A stretch of 17,343 nucleotides of DNA, taken from the NCBI GenBank assembly GCA_001873005.1, contig MNYE01000010.1, positions 1-17,343 on the forward strand, read 5' to 3'. The stretch is from Dehalococcoidia bacterium CG2_30_46_9 (GTDB lineage: Bacteria; Chloroflexota; Dehalococcoidia; GIF9; AB-539-J10). Under the pieces are notes generated by a model. That model searched no databases. It was not told the DNA's origin and was given only the letters and a program-made list of their open reading frames with translations. Shown here one piece after another: positions 6,123 through 13,840 of this stretch (positions within the stretch are counted from its first letter, which is position 1; each line of letters opens with the position of its first letter). A program made the translations under genes and the position numbers.

Positions 6123-7150
6123 AAGAACTTGAAAAACTTCAGATAAAGGCTCTTGCTGAACTGGACAAAATTACTGGCTCCAGAGAACTGGAGCAATGGC
6201 GAATCCGCTATCTTGGCAAAAAAAGCCGGTTAAACCAGATTTTGCACTCCTTGTCTATTTTACCTTTGGTGGAACGACGGAGTACAGGTGCCCGCGCTAA
6301 CACAATCAAGAAAACTTTAGAGGCAACCCTGAAGGAAAAAGAGGAGATTCTGGGAGAAGCTCTTTTGCTTTCTTCTCTAGAGGGTAGAAGGTTAGATGTT
6401 ACCTTGCCTGGTCAACCTATTTCTAGTGGACGATTTCATCCTATAACTCAAACACTGGAGGAAATCTGTCAAGTGTTTCAGAATATGGGATTTCAAGTTG
6501 TTGAAGGACCTGATGTGGAATGGGATTACTATAACTTTGAAGCTTTGAACATCCCTCAAGACCATCCAGCACGCGATATGTTCGCTACCCTATGGATAGA
6601 TTCTGACAGGGATAAAAAGAGCCGGCTTTTACGCACTCATACATCGCCAATGCAAATCCGAGTTATGGAGCAAAGGCGACCACCAATAAGAGTGGTGGTG
6701 CCGGGACGATGTTACAGATATGAAGCAACTGACGCTACTCACGAGTCTATGTTCTATCAAGTGGAGGGTCTAGCAGTAGATAAAAATATTACCCTAGCTG
6801 ATTTAAAGGGGACATTGTTTGATTTTTGTCGCTGCCTTTTTGGTGAGGAAAGAAAAGTGCGGTTCCGCTGCGACTACTTTCCCTTTGTAGAACCTGGAGT
6901 AGAGGTGGCTATTACATGTTTAACTTGCAATGGAGCTGGTTGCCGCCTGTGTGGCTACAGCGGCTGGATTGAGATATTGGGTGCCGGCATGGTTCATCCT
7001 GATGTCCTTAAGAGAGTTGACATTGACCCCGAGATTTATAGTGGCTTTGCTTTTGGGCTTGGCGTTGAACGAATACCTATGCTCCGCTACGGCATTGATG
7101 ACATTCGCTTGTTCTACGGTAATGACCTGAGGTTCTTAAGACAATTCTAA
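6116..7150 (+). CDS. pheS: Phenylalanine--tRNA ligase alpha subunit
   Basis: Catalytic subunit of the (alpha-beta)2 PheRS that charges tRNA-Phe. It has 344 residues, normal for the family. An N-terminal coiled-coil arm spans residues 1-85. The class II core begins near [20 protein letters not shown] (motif 1 region) and includes HTSPMQIR, the motif 2 region [20 protein letters not shown] and motif 3 in [18 protein letters not shown]. Cys pairs in [17 protein letters not shown] resemble a zinc or structural knuckle found in part of the family. The ATG at 6116 overlaps the rplT stop, so translation is probably coupled; no separate strong ribosome-binding site is visible because the preceding bases are repeat. 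Confidence 0.97.
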   Translation: MLEELEKLQIKALAELDKITGSRELEQWRIRYLGKKSRLNQILHSLSILPLVERRSTGARANTIKKTLEATLKEKEEILGEALLLSSLEGRRLDVTLPGQPISSGRFHPITQTLEEICQVFQNMGFQVVEGPDVEWDYYNFEALNIPQDHPARDMFATLWIDSDRDKKSRLLRTHTSPMQIRVMEQRRPPIRVVVPGRCYRYEATDATHESMFYQVEGLAVDKNITLADLKGTLFDFCRCLFGEERKVRFRCDYFPFVEPGVEVAITCLTCNGAGCRLCGYSGWIEILGAGMVHPDVLKRVDIDPEIYSGFAFGLGVERIPMLRYGIDDIRLFYGNDLRFLRQF

Positions 7151-7155
7151 AGCAG

Positions 7156-7260
7156 ATCAAATATCAAAATGCAAAAATCAAAAGTTAGAAATTGAATATT
7201 TGAATTTTGATCTGTCATTTTGATTTTTAATTTTTGGCTTTTGATTTTAATTTTGGTTTG
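7156..7260. repeat. Heptanucleotide array with strand flip between pheS and pheT
   Basis: The junction is almost entirely period-7 sequence: ATCAAAT, ATCAAAA, TGCAAAA, ATCAAAA on the left, then after diverged units TTTTGAT, TTTGATT, TTTGATT on the right, the reverse complement of the left half. The arrangement can form an A/T-rich hairpin (AGATCAAA near 7155 against TTTTGATCT ending at 7213). It contains no recognisable promoter or ribosome-binding site for pheT. Confidence 0.75.
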
Positions 7261-7272
7261 TGTTTGATTTTC

Positions 7273-9846
7273 ATGAAGGTTTCTCTTAAATGGCTTAAGG
7301 AATATGTTGACCTCAAGCTTACTCCTAAGGAACTAGCTGAGAGATTAACAATGGCCGGCATGGAGGTGAAGACCATAGAAACTATTGGTGCCACCTGGAA
7401 TAATATTGTAGTCGGGCAAATAACAGCCATAAATCCTCATCCCAATGCCGACCGTCTCAAACTGGCCACTGTTGATATTGGTAAGGGCTCGCCTACCGTT
7501 GTTTGCGGTGCCCCCAATATTAGCGTAGGACAAAAAGTGCCTTTCGCCTCTGTTGGAGCTCAATTGATAGATGGTCATACAGGGGAAACTATATTGCTAA
7601 AGCCAGCCAAAATTCGGGGCATTGCATCTGAGGGTATGGTTTGCTCCGAGAAGGAGTTGGGTATTTCTGATAACCACGAAGGCATTATGGTGCTGCCGCC
7701 AGAGGCTCCCTTAAGTATTCCCCTTAGCGAATATCTAGGCGATGCAATTCTCGACATTGATGTAACGCCTAACCGCCCCGATTGTTTATCCATAATTGGC
7801 GTTGCCCGCGAAATAGCTGCTATCACCGGGGAGAAAGTGCATTTACCCGAACTTCATTATGAAGAAAGCGAAACTCCAATAAATTCCTTTGTCTCTGTTA
7901 ATATAGTCGAACCAGAGTTATGTTCCAGGTATTGTGCTAGTTTAGTCCTGAACTTGATTCAGGATAGACCTTCCCCTGATTGGCTGCAACAACGCTTGAA
8001 GAACTGTGGTATGCGACCCATTAGCAATATAGTTGATGTTACTAATTACGTGATGCTGGAATATGGTCAACCTCTTCATGCTTTTGATTACCATAGTTTA
8101 AAGGAAGGCAATGGTACCCCCCAGATTATTGTGCGGCGTGCTGCTGATGATGAAAAAATAACTTCGCTCGATGGAGTCGCGCGCACGCTAAACCCCGCTA
8201 TACTGGTTATTGCTGATAAGGAGAGACCTGTTGCTATTGCCGGGATTATGGGGGGATGGGATACCGAGGTTACCAAGGAAACTAATACTGTTCTCCTGGA
8301 ATCAGCAAACTTCAACCAGGCAACTATCCGCAGAGGAAGCAACCACCTTCGGCTACAAAATGAGGCTTCGCTACGCTTTGATAAAGGGCTAAATCCTAAT
8401 CTGGCTATGCCAGCACTGAAACGGGCTACACAACTATTACTACAGATGGCTGGAGGTAAAGCAGCCAGAGGCATAGTTGATGCCTATCCAGGGAAATCAG
8501 AGCCAAAAATGATAGCCTTTTCTGCCTACGAAGTGGAGCGCCTTACCGGGTTGAAGGTAGGCATTAATAAGATTACCGGGGTATTGAGTTCCCTGGGTTT
8601 TGTCTGCCAGGAAATTTCCCCTTCACAAATTTCGGTATCCCCCCCTTACTGGCGGAGCGATATTAAGTCTGCTGCCGATCTTGTCGAGGAAGTGGTTCGT
8701 ATTATCGGTTATGACAAAGTTCCTGTGACCAGGCTTGGCTCTTCTTTGCCTCAACAAGAATCAATGTTGTCATTGGGAGCGCAGCGAAGCAATCTTAAGA
8801 AAAAATTACGCAACTTTCTGGTTGGCTGTGGTTTTCAAGAGACAGTAACCTATACTTTAGTCAGTCTGGAGAAATTACAAAAACTTTCTCCAAACCTTGA
8901 GTTGAAAATTCCACCTCTAAAAGTAGCTAACCCGATGACAAGGGAGCAAGAATATTTGCGTACCAATCTACGTGCTGGACTCTTGAGCACATTCCACCAC
9001 AATCAGAGACACGAGCCAGGGGGTATTAGGCTGTTTGAGATTGGCAAGGTTTTTTTGCCACAGCATCCCTCACACCCCTCGCCAGATAAGGGGGGTGGAG
9101 GGGAGGGCCTCCTTGTTACCCCCGTCGTTGCGACCCTGAGTGAAACGAAGGGAAAGCAATCCCAGGGAGAAAGAGAGCTACCCTGGGAAAAGGAGATGCT
9201 TTGTGCCGTGCTTAGCGGCCCAAGAGCAGAAATGTCCTGGCGGGGTGATACTAAACCAATTGACTTCTTTGATGCTAAAGGTATCATCGAGGCACTAATG
9301 AACCAACTAAAATTGAAAACAAGCTTTAAGCCGAATGACAATGATCCTGAATCAAGTTCAGGACTGACTCAGGAGGCAAGGGTTAATATAATCAGCGAAA
9401 ATGAGGAAGTGGGCATTGTGGGTCTTCTACATCCAAAGGTAGCTAAAGCCTTCGAACTTTCTGGTGAAGTTTACCTTATAGAAATTGACCTGGAAAAGTT
9501 ACTGAAAATTGTCCATTCTCAGCTACCTGCCATGAGGTATCAACCGATACAACGATTTCCCAATGTTTCCAGAGACATTGCTCTTGTGGTGGATGAAGAG
9601 ATACCTTATAAAAAAGTAGCCAAAATAGTACAAAGTTTTCCCCTGGTGACAAAGGTAACCTTATTCGACCTCTACCGGGGAGAACAGATACCCAAAGGCA
9701 AAAAATCCTTCGCTTTAAGAATCACTTATCAATCGCCGGAACGCACTCTAACCGACGAGGAAATTGACCAGATTCAACAGCAAATGCTTGATAAGTTGAA
9801 TCTGGAACTAGGCGCTACTTTAAGAAGTAACAACCAAAAAGTCTGA
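7273..9846 (+). CDS. pheT: Phenylalanine--tRNA ligase beta subunit, with repeat insertions
   Basis: Structural and editing subunit of PheRS. I start at ATG 7273 (MKVSLKWLKEYVDLKLTPKE), the family N-terminus; the frame opens 13 codons earlier, but that part is heptad repeat. Domains in order: EMAP-type tRNA-binding domain about residues 40-150, B3/B4 editing region about 200-380 (LRFDKGLNPNLA near its end), B5 about 395-475, the class II-like core, and FDX-ACB at the C-terminus (RFPNVSRDIALVVDEEIPYK onward). At 857 aa it exceeds the usual 800 or so. Extra sequence sits at about residues 597-630 (two repeat elements) and 690-697 (a palindrome); a further palindrome is at 225-231. No clear Shine-Dalgarno sequence. 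Confidence 0.96.
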   Translation: MKVSLKWLKEYVDLKLTPKELAERLTMAGMEVKTIETIGATWNNIVVGQITAINPHPNADRLKLATVDIGKGSPTVVCGAPNISVGQKVPFASVGAQLIDGHTGETILLKPAKIRGIASEGMVCSEKELGISDNHEGIMVLPPEAPLSIPLSEYLGDAILDIDVTPNRPDCLSIIGVAREIAAITGEKVHLPELHYEESETPINSFVSVNIVEPELCSRYCASLVLNLIQDRPSPDWLQQRLKNCGMRPISNIVDVTNYVMLEYGQPLHAFDYHSLKEGNGTPQIIVRRAADDEKITSLDGVARTLNPAILVIADKERPVAIAGIMGGWDTEVTKETNTVLLESANFNQATIRRGSNHLRLQNEASLRFDKGLNPNLAMPALKRATQLLLQMAGGKAARGIVDAYPGKSEPKMIAFSAYEVERLTGLKVGINKITGVLSSLGFVCQEISPSQISVSPPYWRSDIKSAADLVEEVVRIIGYDKVPVTRLGSSLPQQESMLSLGAQRSNLKKKLRNFLVGCGFQETVTYTLVSLEKLQKLSPNLELKIPPLKVANPMTREQEYLRTNLRAGLLSTFHHNQRHEPGGIRLFEIGKVFLPQHPSHPSPDKGGGGEGLLVTPVVATLSETKGKQSQGERELPWEKEMLCAVLSGPRAEMSWRGDTKPIDFFDAKGIIEALMNQLKLKTSFKPNDNDPESSSGLTQEARVNIISENEEVGIVGLLHPKVAKAFELSGEVYLIEIDLEKLLKIVHSQLPAMRYQPIQRFPNVSRDIALVVDEEIPYKKVAKIVQSFPLVTKVTLFDLYRGEQIPKGKKSFALRITYQSPERTLTDEEIDQIQQQMLDKLNLELGATLRSNNQKV
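7946..7964. repeat. 19-bp palindrome, copy 1 (in pheT)
   Basis: TCCTGAACTTGATTCAGGA, arms TCCTGAA and TTCAGGA around five bases. In frame it gives LNLIQD, between RYCASLV and RPSPDWLQQRL of the B3/B4 domain. Confidence 0.85.
9075..9107 (-). repeat. Reverse copy of the thrS CCCTC/GGCGAGGGA repeat, in pheT
   Basis: CTCGCCAGATAAGG (9079-9092) followed by G-rich sequence matches the reverse complement of the second thrS copy (3481-3513) over 33 bases with few differences. It reads through pheT in another frame as SPDKGGGGEG, starting just after the conserved LFEIGKVFL segment. Confidence 0.85.
9124..9164. repeat. CGTTGCGA...GCAATCCCAG dispersed-repeat element in pheT
   Basis: CGTTGCGACCCTGAGTGAAA, then CGAAGGGAAAGCAATCCCAG. 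It resembles the widespread class of dispersed elements of form ATTGCGA-(CCCT...AGGG)-GCAATC known to me from many bacterial genomes. It encodes VATLSETKGKQSQ, absent from ordinary PheT. Only one copy is in this window, so the repeat status is from memory. Confidence 0.5.
9345..9363. repeat. 19-bp palindrome, copy 2 (in pheT)
   Basis: TCCTGAATCAAGTTCAGGA, the reverse orientation of copy 1. It translates as DPESSSGL, where other PheT proteins have a short HPGR-like loop. Confidence 0.85.
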
Positions 9847-9847
9847 G

Positions 9848-9903
9848 AGTCAATAGTCGATAGTCCGAAGTCCAGAGACTAAAGACTAATGACTATAGAC
9901 TAG
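9848..9903. repeat. Heptanucleotide array with strand flip, pheT to nucleotidyltransferase
   Basis: Eight contiguous 7-mers: AGTCAAT, AGTCGAT, AGTCCGA, AGTCCAG, then AGACTAA, AGACTAA, TGACTAT, AGACTAG. The first four carry AGTC, the last four its complement GACT, so the block can fold back on itself. It fills the junction between pheT and the ribosome-binding site (GGTGG, 9909-9913) of the next gene. Confidence 0.85.
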
Positions 9904-9921
9904 TGAAAGGTGGACTAAATT

Positions 9922-10983
9922 TTGAAAGCAATTGTACTGGTTGGTGGTGAAGGCACACGCTTGCGACCTCTGACATATGGTATCCCTAAGCCAATGGTGC
10001 CAGTACTAAACTATCCTTTCCTGGAGCATACCATCGCTTATCTCAAGAAATATCGGATAAAAGAGGCCGTCTTAGCTACAAGTTACCTTTCTGAAGCTAT
10101 TCAGGGCTATTTTGGCCAACTAACTGGCTTGGGCGTGAAGTTAATTTATGCTGTGGAGGATAAGCCACTGGGAACGGCTGGAGCGGTAAAAAATGCCGAA
10201 CAACATCTTTCTGACACCTTTATCGCCTTTAATGGTGATATCTTTACTGACCTGAACCTTACCAAGATGCTCGCTTTCCATCGGGCAAAAGCAGCCAAAG
10301 TTACCATCGCATTGACCCGTGTGGAGAATCCCTCCGCCTACGGAGTAGTTGAAACCGAGAGCGATGGCAGGGTAAGACGCTTTATTGAGAAACCAAGCCC
10401 TGAACTTGTTTCACGGGATCAGGTAACCACTAACTGGATTAATGCTGGCATCTACATAATTGAGCCTGAAGTTCTAGGATATGTGCCGGATAATACTCAT
10501 TACATGTTTGAGAGTGGGCTTTTCCCCCTTCTTCTCCAACTGGGAGAACCACTCTATGCCCTGAAATTTGATTCAGGGTACTGGCTAGATATGGGAACCC
10601 CGCGAAAATATTTACAATTAAACTGCGACTTGCTTCTCTCTAAAGCAAGAAGTGCTCTCCTCGGTACCTTCGGCAAAGATGAGGTGCGCTACGGGGAAAG
10701 ATGCACTGTTCATCCCTCAGCACAAATAATTGGACCAGTAATTATAGGCAGTAACTGTAAAATCGGCCAGGATGTGTGCATCAAAGGACCTGTAGCCATC
10801 AACTCAGATTGCTCTTTGGCAGAAGGTGTAACATTAGAGACAGCAGTGTTATGGCAAGGCGTTGCCATAGGTAAAAATGCTGTTCTCAGGCACACTGTTG
10901 TGGGTAAGGACACCACCATAAGTGCTAATGCCACGCTCCTTCATTCTGCAGTTGCTGGTAGTGATATACAAGCCCTGAATTAA
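9922..10983 (+). CDS. Sugar-1-phosphate nucleotidyltransferase (GDP-mannose pyrophosphorylase-like)
   Basis: Predicted to make an NDP-sugar from a sugar-1-phosphate and NTP; the substrate is not decided by sequence. It starts at TTG 9922 with GGTGG eight bases upstream. The GT-A nucleotidyltransferase domain (residues 1-235) has the signature GGEGTRLRPLTYGIPKPMVP and FNGDIF as the metal-binding Asp region. The C-terminal third has left-handed beta-helix hexapeptide repeats (IIGPVIIGSNCKIGQDVCIK). Residues about 159-165 (PELVSRD) are extra relative to the usual EKPSPDQVTTN segment and coincide with a palindrome. The stop codon is itself inside a palindrome copy. Last gene of the plus-strand run, convergent with the operon that follows. 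Confidence 0.9.
   Translation: MKAIVLVGGEGTRLRPLTYGIPKPMVPVLNYPFLEHTIAYLKKYRIKEAVLATSYLSEAIQGYFGQLTGLGVKLIYAVEDKPLGTAGAVKNAEQHLSDTFIAFNGDIFTDLNLTKMLAFHRAKAAKVTIALTRVENPSAYGVVETESDGRVRRFIEKPSPELVSRDQVTTNWINAGIYIIEPEVLGYVPDNTHYMFESGLFPLLLQLGEPLYALKFDSGYWLDMGTPRKYLQLNCDLLLSKARSALLGTFGKDEVRYGERCTVHPSAQIIGPVIIGSNCKIGQDVCIKGPVAINSDCSLAEGVTLETAVLWQGVAIGKNAVLRHTVVGKDTTISANATLLHSAVAGSDIQALN
10398..10417. repeat. 19-bp palindrome, copy 3 (in nucleotidyltransferase), degenerate
   Basis: CCCTGAACTTGTTTCACGGG, with one extra base in the right arm. It is in frame in the nucleotidyltransferase and explains its six-residue insertion in EKPS-(PELVSR)-DQVTTN. Confidence 0.75.
10559..10578. repeat. Palindrome, copy 4 (in nucleotidyltransferase), possible
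   Basis: CCCTGAAATTTGATTCAGGG, arms CCCTGAA and TTCAGGG with a six-base centre. It translates as ALKFDSG just before YWLDMGTP. The protein looks nearly normal here, so it could be partly coincidental. Confidence 0.65.
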
Positions 10984-10991
10984 GTTCAGGG
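10973..10991. repeat. 19-bp palindrome, copy 5 (supplies stop codon)
   Basis: CCCTGAATTAAGTTCAGGG. The central TAA (10981-10983) terminates the nucleotidyltransferase. The remaining 28 bases to the end of the convergent operon hold nothing else. The hairpin could slow RNA polymerase from either side but lacks a U-run. Confidence 0.85.
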
Positions 10992-11019
10992 TTGAGAGCA
11001 GTTGAAGGAAAATCGGGAG

Positions 11020-11652
11020 CTACGTCTTCCTAGATATCAAAGCACCGACCGGGCATCTGGTCACGCATTCCCGGCATGATTCACACCTGGACTTATCCCC
11101 GTAGAAAGCAATTCTGGTGGTGTAGCCCCGACCGACATAATAAAGGGCACTGACCCGGTGAATACTCTCACAGGTTTGCAAGCAAATTCCACAAAGCACG
11201 CATTTGTTGGGGTCGTAATCAAAACACGGGTTGGTGGTATCTAACGGCGCCTTAACTTTTGGTAATCTGAGGCGACGCACCCGCCTCCTATCGATACGAA
11301 GATGAGCCATTAGCTTTTGCAATTCACAGTGGCTGCTGCTCGGGCAGCTTGCACAACTGGCATGATGGTCAGCGATAAGTAACTCAACTACCGGGCGGAT
11401 TATCTTCTCAATCTTCGGGCTTTTCGTCTTAACTACCATCCCTGATTCTACCGGCATTCGGCAGGAGGTTACGAGTTCCCCACCCCCAATCTCGACAATA
11501 CATAGTCGGCAGGCGCCTCGAGCTTCCAAGTCAGGATGATAGCAAAGGTGGGGAATGTAAATGTTGTTTCGCAGTGCCGCTTCTAAAACCGATGTTCCGT
11601 TATCGACTACGACCTCTAAACCATCAATGGTGAACGAGACCTTGTCCATCAT
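11020..11652 (-). CDS. NuoG N-terminal/HoxU-like iron-sulfur subunit
   Basis: A 210-aa electron-transfer subunit. The N-terminal 2Fe-2S ferredoxin fold has Cys37, Cys48, Cys51 and Cys64. A NuoG-type His-Cys3 site follows (His96, Cys100, Cys103, Cys109). Two 4Fe-4S ferredoxin clusters come last (Cys151, 154, 157, 161 and Cys190, 193, 196, 200). This is the layout of the diaphorase gamma subunit of HoxU/HndD type without the attached hydrogenase domain or the long NuoG C-terminus. It likely carries electrons between NuoF-like flavin and a partner enzyme. No hydrogenase or formate dehydrogenase gene follows. The ATG overlaps the upstream nuoF-like stop by four bases. Last gene of the operon. Confidence 0.9.
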   Translation of the reverse strand: MMDKVSFTIDGLEVVVDNGTSVLEAALRNNIYIPHLCYHPDLEARGACRLCIVEIGGGELVTSCRMPVESGMVVKTKSPKIEKIIRPVVELLIADHHASCASCPSSSHCELQKLMAHLRIDRRRVRRLRLPKVKAPLDTTNPCFDYDPNKCVLCGICLQTCESIHRVSALYYVGRGYTTRIAFYGDKSRCESCRECVTRCPVGALISRKT

Positions 11653-13328
11653 TTGTCACCCTCACCCTCTCTCTTCGAGAGAGAGGGTGTTTTGGAGACA
11701 AGCGCCTGGCAAACACCAGCCGGGCATCGCTTTTCATGGATATGAGCTTCATATTCATCACGGAAGTAGCGGATAGTAGTCAGTACTGGATTAGGTGCAG
11801 TCTGCCCCAAGGCACAAAGAGACGTGCCTGCTACTGACTCGCCCAACTCCAAAAGCAAGTCAATATCCTCTGGTCTGCCCTGCCCTGTAGTTATATCGTC
11901 TAAAACGCTAAACATCTGCTTCGTTCCTACCCGGCAGGGGATGCACTGACCACAGGACTCCCTCTGAGTAAAATCGAGAAAGTACCGTGCCACGTCAACC
12001 ATGCAGGTATCTTCATCCATCACCACCATGCCTCCAGAACCCATCATTGAGCCGGCAGCGGTGAGCGAATCAAAGTCTACTGGCATATCCAGCAAGCTAG
12101 CTGGAATACAACCGCCCGAAGGTCCACCAGTTTGGACTGCTTTAAATGCCTTGCCCCCAGGAACGCCTCCCCCGATATCAAAGATAATCTCCCGAAGCCT
12201 GGTTCCCATAGGCACTTCTATCAGACCACAGTTGGCTACCTTGCCAGTCAGCGAAAAGATAGCTGTTCCCTTGCTCGTCTCAGTGCCTCGGCTGGCAAAC
12301 CACTCTGAGCCGCGAACAATAATCAGTGGAATATTGGCAAAGGTCTTTACATTGTTGAGTAAGGTCGGTTTACCCCACAACCCTACCTCAGCAGTGCGAG
12401 GGCGCGGAAGCGGTTTGGGCATTCCCCTCTTGCCTTCAATCGAGAGAACTAGGGCTGTAGATTCGCCGCAAACGAAGGCACCAGCCCCTCGAAAAATCTC
12501 TATGTCAAACCCAAATCCACTTCCCAGAATATCTCTACCAAGAAACCCTTTGTCTCTGGCTTGAGTGATGGCAATTCGCAGACGCTTTACCGCCAGGGGA
12601 TATTCGGCGCGGACATAAATGAAACCGCGCCTAGCGCCGACAGCATAGCCAGCGATAACCATCCCCTCTAAAACAGAATGAGGGTCTGCCTCCAATACTG
12701 AGCGGTCTTGAAATGCCCCTGGGTCGCCTTCATCGGCATTGCAGATCACGTACTTTTCGTTGCCGCCTGCTCTGAAAGTAGCTTCCCACTTTCGTCCAGC
12801 GGGAAATCCAGCGCCCCCCAGCCCGCGAAGTCCCGACTGCTTCACCTCAGCGATAATTTGCTCAGGTGTCATCTCAAAAAGAGCCTTGCGCAATGCTTGG
12901 TAACCACCAGTAGCAAGGTAATCATCTATATCCTCAGGGTCTATATGTCCACAATTGCGCAGTACGATGCGCTCCTGCTTTCTATAAAAAGGGATATCAT
13001 GGTAATTGGGGATAGGTTTACTACTAGCAGGGTCGCGATAAAACAGACGCTCTACGGGTTTCCCCCCGGGCAAGAACGATTGGATAATGTCTGATACGTC
13101 TCCCGGCGCAACTTTTGAGTAAAAAAGCCCTGAACTTGTTTCAGGGTCAACAACAACCAGAGGTCCTCGCTGGCAGAAGCCATGACAGCCAGTACGCTTA
13201 ATTCTGATGCCCTCTCCTAGGTTGAGCCTATCTATCTCATCTTCCAGTGAAGAGAAAATATCTTCGGCTCCTCCAGAGATACAACCGGTTCCCTGGCAGA
13301 CAGTAAGACTGTATTGCTTCTTAATCAT
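11649..13328 (-). CDS. nuoF: NuoF-like NAD(P)H dehydrogenase flavoprotein subunit
   Basis: Binds FMN and NAD(P)H and passes electrons to Fe-S clusters. Counting from ATG 13328 (GTG 13334 is possible): an N-terminal thioredoxin-like 2Fe-2S domain (Cys11, Cys16, Cys48, Cys52), the FMN/nucleotide site (GLGGAGFPAGRKW near 169, CNADEGDPGAF near 196), an SLBB domain, then the 4Fe-4S site Cys459, 462, 465 and Cys505. The FMN-loop motif CGEETAL reads CGESTAL, one acidic residue lost. HndC/HydB relatives often add two ferredoxin clusters after CPAGVC; here the protein stops there with a repeat-encoded tail (TPSLSKREGEG). A palindrome inserts ETSSGL at about residues 63-68. Third of the diaphorase-side genes in the operon. 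Confidence 0.92.
   Translation of the reverse strand: MIKKQYSLTVCQGTGCISGGAEDIFSSLEDEIDRLNLGEGIRIKRTGCHGFCQRGPLVVVDPETSSGLFYSKVAPGDVSDIIQSFLPGGKPVERLFYRDPASSKPIPNYHDIPFYRKQERIVLRNCGHIDPEDIDDYLATGGYQALRKALFEMTPEQIIAEVKQSGLRGLGGAGFPAGRKWEATFRAGGNEKYVICNADEGDPGAFQDRSVLEADPHSVLEGMVIAGYAVGARRGFIYVRAEYPLAVKRLRIAITQARDKGFLGRDILGSGFGFDIEIFRGAGAFVCGESTALVLSIEGKRGMPKPLPRPRTAEVGLWGKPTLLNNVKTFANIPLIIVRGSEWFASRGTETSKGTAIFSLTGKVANCGLIEVPMGTRLREIIFDIGGGVPGGKAFKAVQTGGPSGGCIPASLLDMPVDFDSLTAAGSMMGSGGMVVMDEDTCMVDVARYFLDFTQRESCGQCIPCRVGTKQMFSVLDDITTGQGRPEDIDLLLELGESVAGTSLCALGQTAPNPVLTTIRYFRDEYEAHIHEKRCPAGVCQALVSKTPSLSKREGEGDK
11663..11689. repeat. CACCCTCTCTCT/AGAGAGAGGGTG hairpin element
   Basis: Twelve-base-pair perfect stem (11663-11674 with 11678-11689) and a three-base loop. 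It forms the C-terminal codons of the NuoF-like protein and, on the minus strand, its adjoining GAGGGTGA lies just before the ATG of the NuoG-like gene, serving as ribosome-binding site. No U-run, so not a terminator. Confidence 0.75.
13128..13146. repeat. 19-bp palindrome, copy 6 (in nuoF-like gene)
   Basis: CCCTGAACTTGTTTCAGGG. On the minus strand it reads PETSSGL, placed between VVVD and FYSKV where relatives have a tight turn. Confidence 0.85.
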
Positions 13329-13330
13329 CC

Positions 13331-13360
13331 TCACCCTTACCCTCTCCCGTCGAGGGAGAG
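13331..13360. repeat. CTCTCCC/GGGAGAG hairpin element at nuoE-nuoF junction
   Basis: CTCTCCC (13342-13348), five bases, GGGAGAG (13354-13360), with CCTCACCCTTACC-like sequence beside it. It encodes the last residues of the NuoE-like protein (SLDGRG), and its G-rich arm on the minus strand lies before the nuoF-like start. The same design occurs at 11663-11689. Confidence 0.7.
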
Positions 13361-13828
13361 CCCTGAACTTGATTCAGGGTTGAAAAGTCCTCTTACCTTC
13401 TCTAGAGTCATCTCACCATGAACATTATTATTAATCCTCAGACAGGGCGCTAGAGCGCAGCAACCGATACAAGCAACAGTTTCCAGGGTATACTCCATGT
13501 CAGACGAAGTTTCCCCTTCCTTGACGCCAACCGCCTTTTCTATTTCTTGAAGAATCTGGTGGCTGCCACGGATATGACAGGCAGTGCCGCGACAAACTGT
13601 GACGCACTGTCTCCCCAGGGGTAACAGCCGAAACTGGGCATAAAAAGAGGCTACTGAATAGATCTCACCTTCCGCTATATTGAGAAAGCTGGCAATTAGC
13701 TGGATAGCATCTTCGGGCAGGTAGCTGAAATTACCTTGAACCTCAAGCAAAATCGGGATCAGCTCATTCTTTTTGCCTCGATAAAACGACAAAACTTCTC
13801 TGAGAAGCTGTTCCTCCAGTTCTTCCAT
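13337..13828 (-). CDS. nuoE: NuoE-like thioredoxin-fold 2Fe-2S subunit
   Basis: A 163-aa 24-kDa-type subunit of NAD(P)H dehydrogenases and diaphorases. A helical N-terminus (EELEEQLLREVLSFYRGKKN) is followed by the signature ASFYAQFRLLPLGRQCVTVC and the 2Fe-2S ligands Cys79, Cys84, Cys120 and Cys124. The last 14 residues (PESSSGLSLDGRG and flank) are encoded by a palindrome and a CCCTC element rather than family sequence. It begins 12 bases after the ferredoxin stop, with AAGGG as ribosome-binding site, and precedes the nuoF-like gene by eight bases. It would pair with that flavoprotein. Confidence 0.93.
   Translation of the reverse strand: MEELEEQLLREVLSFYRGKKNELIPILLEVQGNFSYLPEDAIQLIASFLNIAEGEIYSVASFYAQFRLLPLGRQCVTVCRGTACHIRGSHQILQEIEKAVGVKEGETSSDMEYTLETVACIGCCALAPCLRINNNVHGEMTLEKVRGLFNPESSSGLSLDGRG
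13361..13379. repeat. 19-bp palindrome, copy 7 (nuoE-like 3' end)
   Basis: CCCTGAACTTGATTCAGGG, the exact consensus form. It encodes PESSSGL at the C-terminus of the NuoE-like protein and abuts the CTCTCCC hairpin element. Confidence 0.9.
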
Positions 13829-13840
13829 AAAACGTCGCCC

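Noticed and set aside
7234..7272. A 13-codon N-terminal extension of pheT from a TTG
   Set aside because: The sequence is heptad repeat; the family N-terminus MKVSLKWLKEYVD begins at the ATG at 7273.
8088..8474. A 128-aa minus-strand gene
   Set aside because: It is antisense to the B3/B4 region of pheT and has no supporting features.
10973..10991. Palindrome as an intrinsic terminator between convergent genes
   Set aside because: The hairpin lacks a U-run on either side, and identical palindromes occur inside coding sequence.
12001..12564. A 187-aa plus-strand gene
   Set aside because: It lies entirely antisense to the conserved NuoF-like flavoprotein and shows no family features or ribosome-binding site.
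11020..13828. A bidirectional hydrogenase or complex I locus
   Set aside because: Only the diaphorase-type subunits are present; no hydrogenase, membrane or quinone-binding subunit genes occur in the window.
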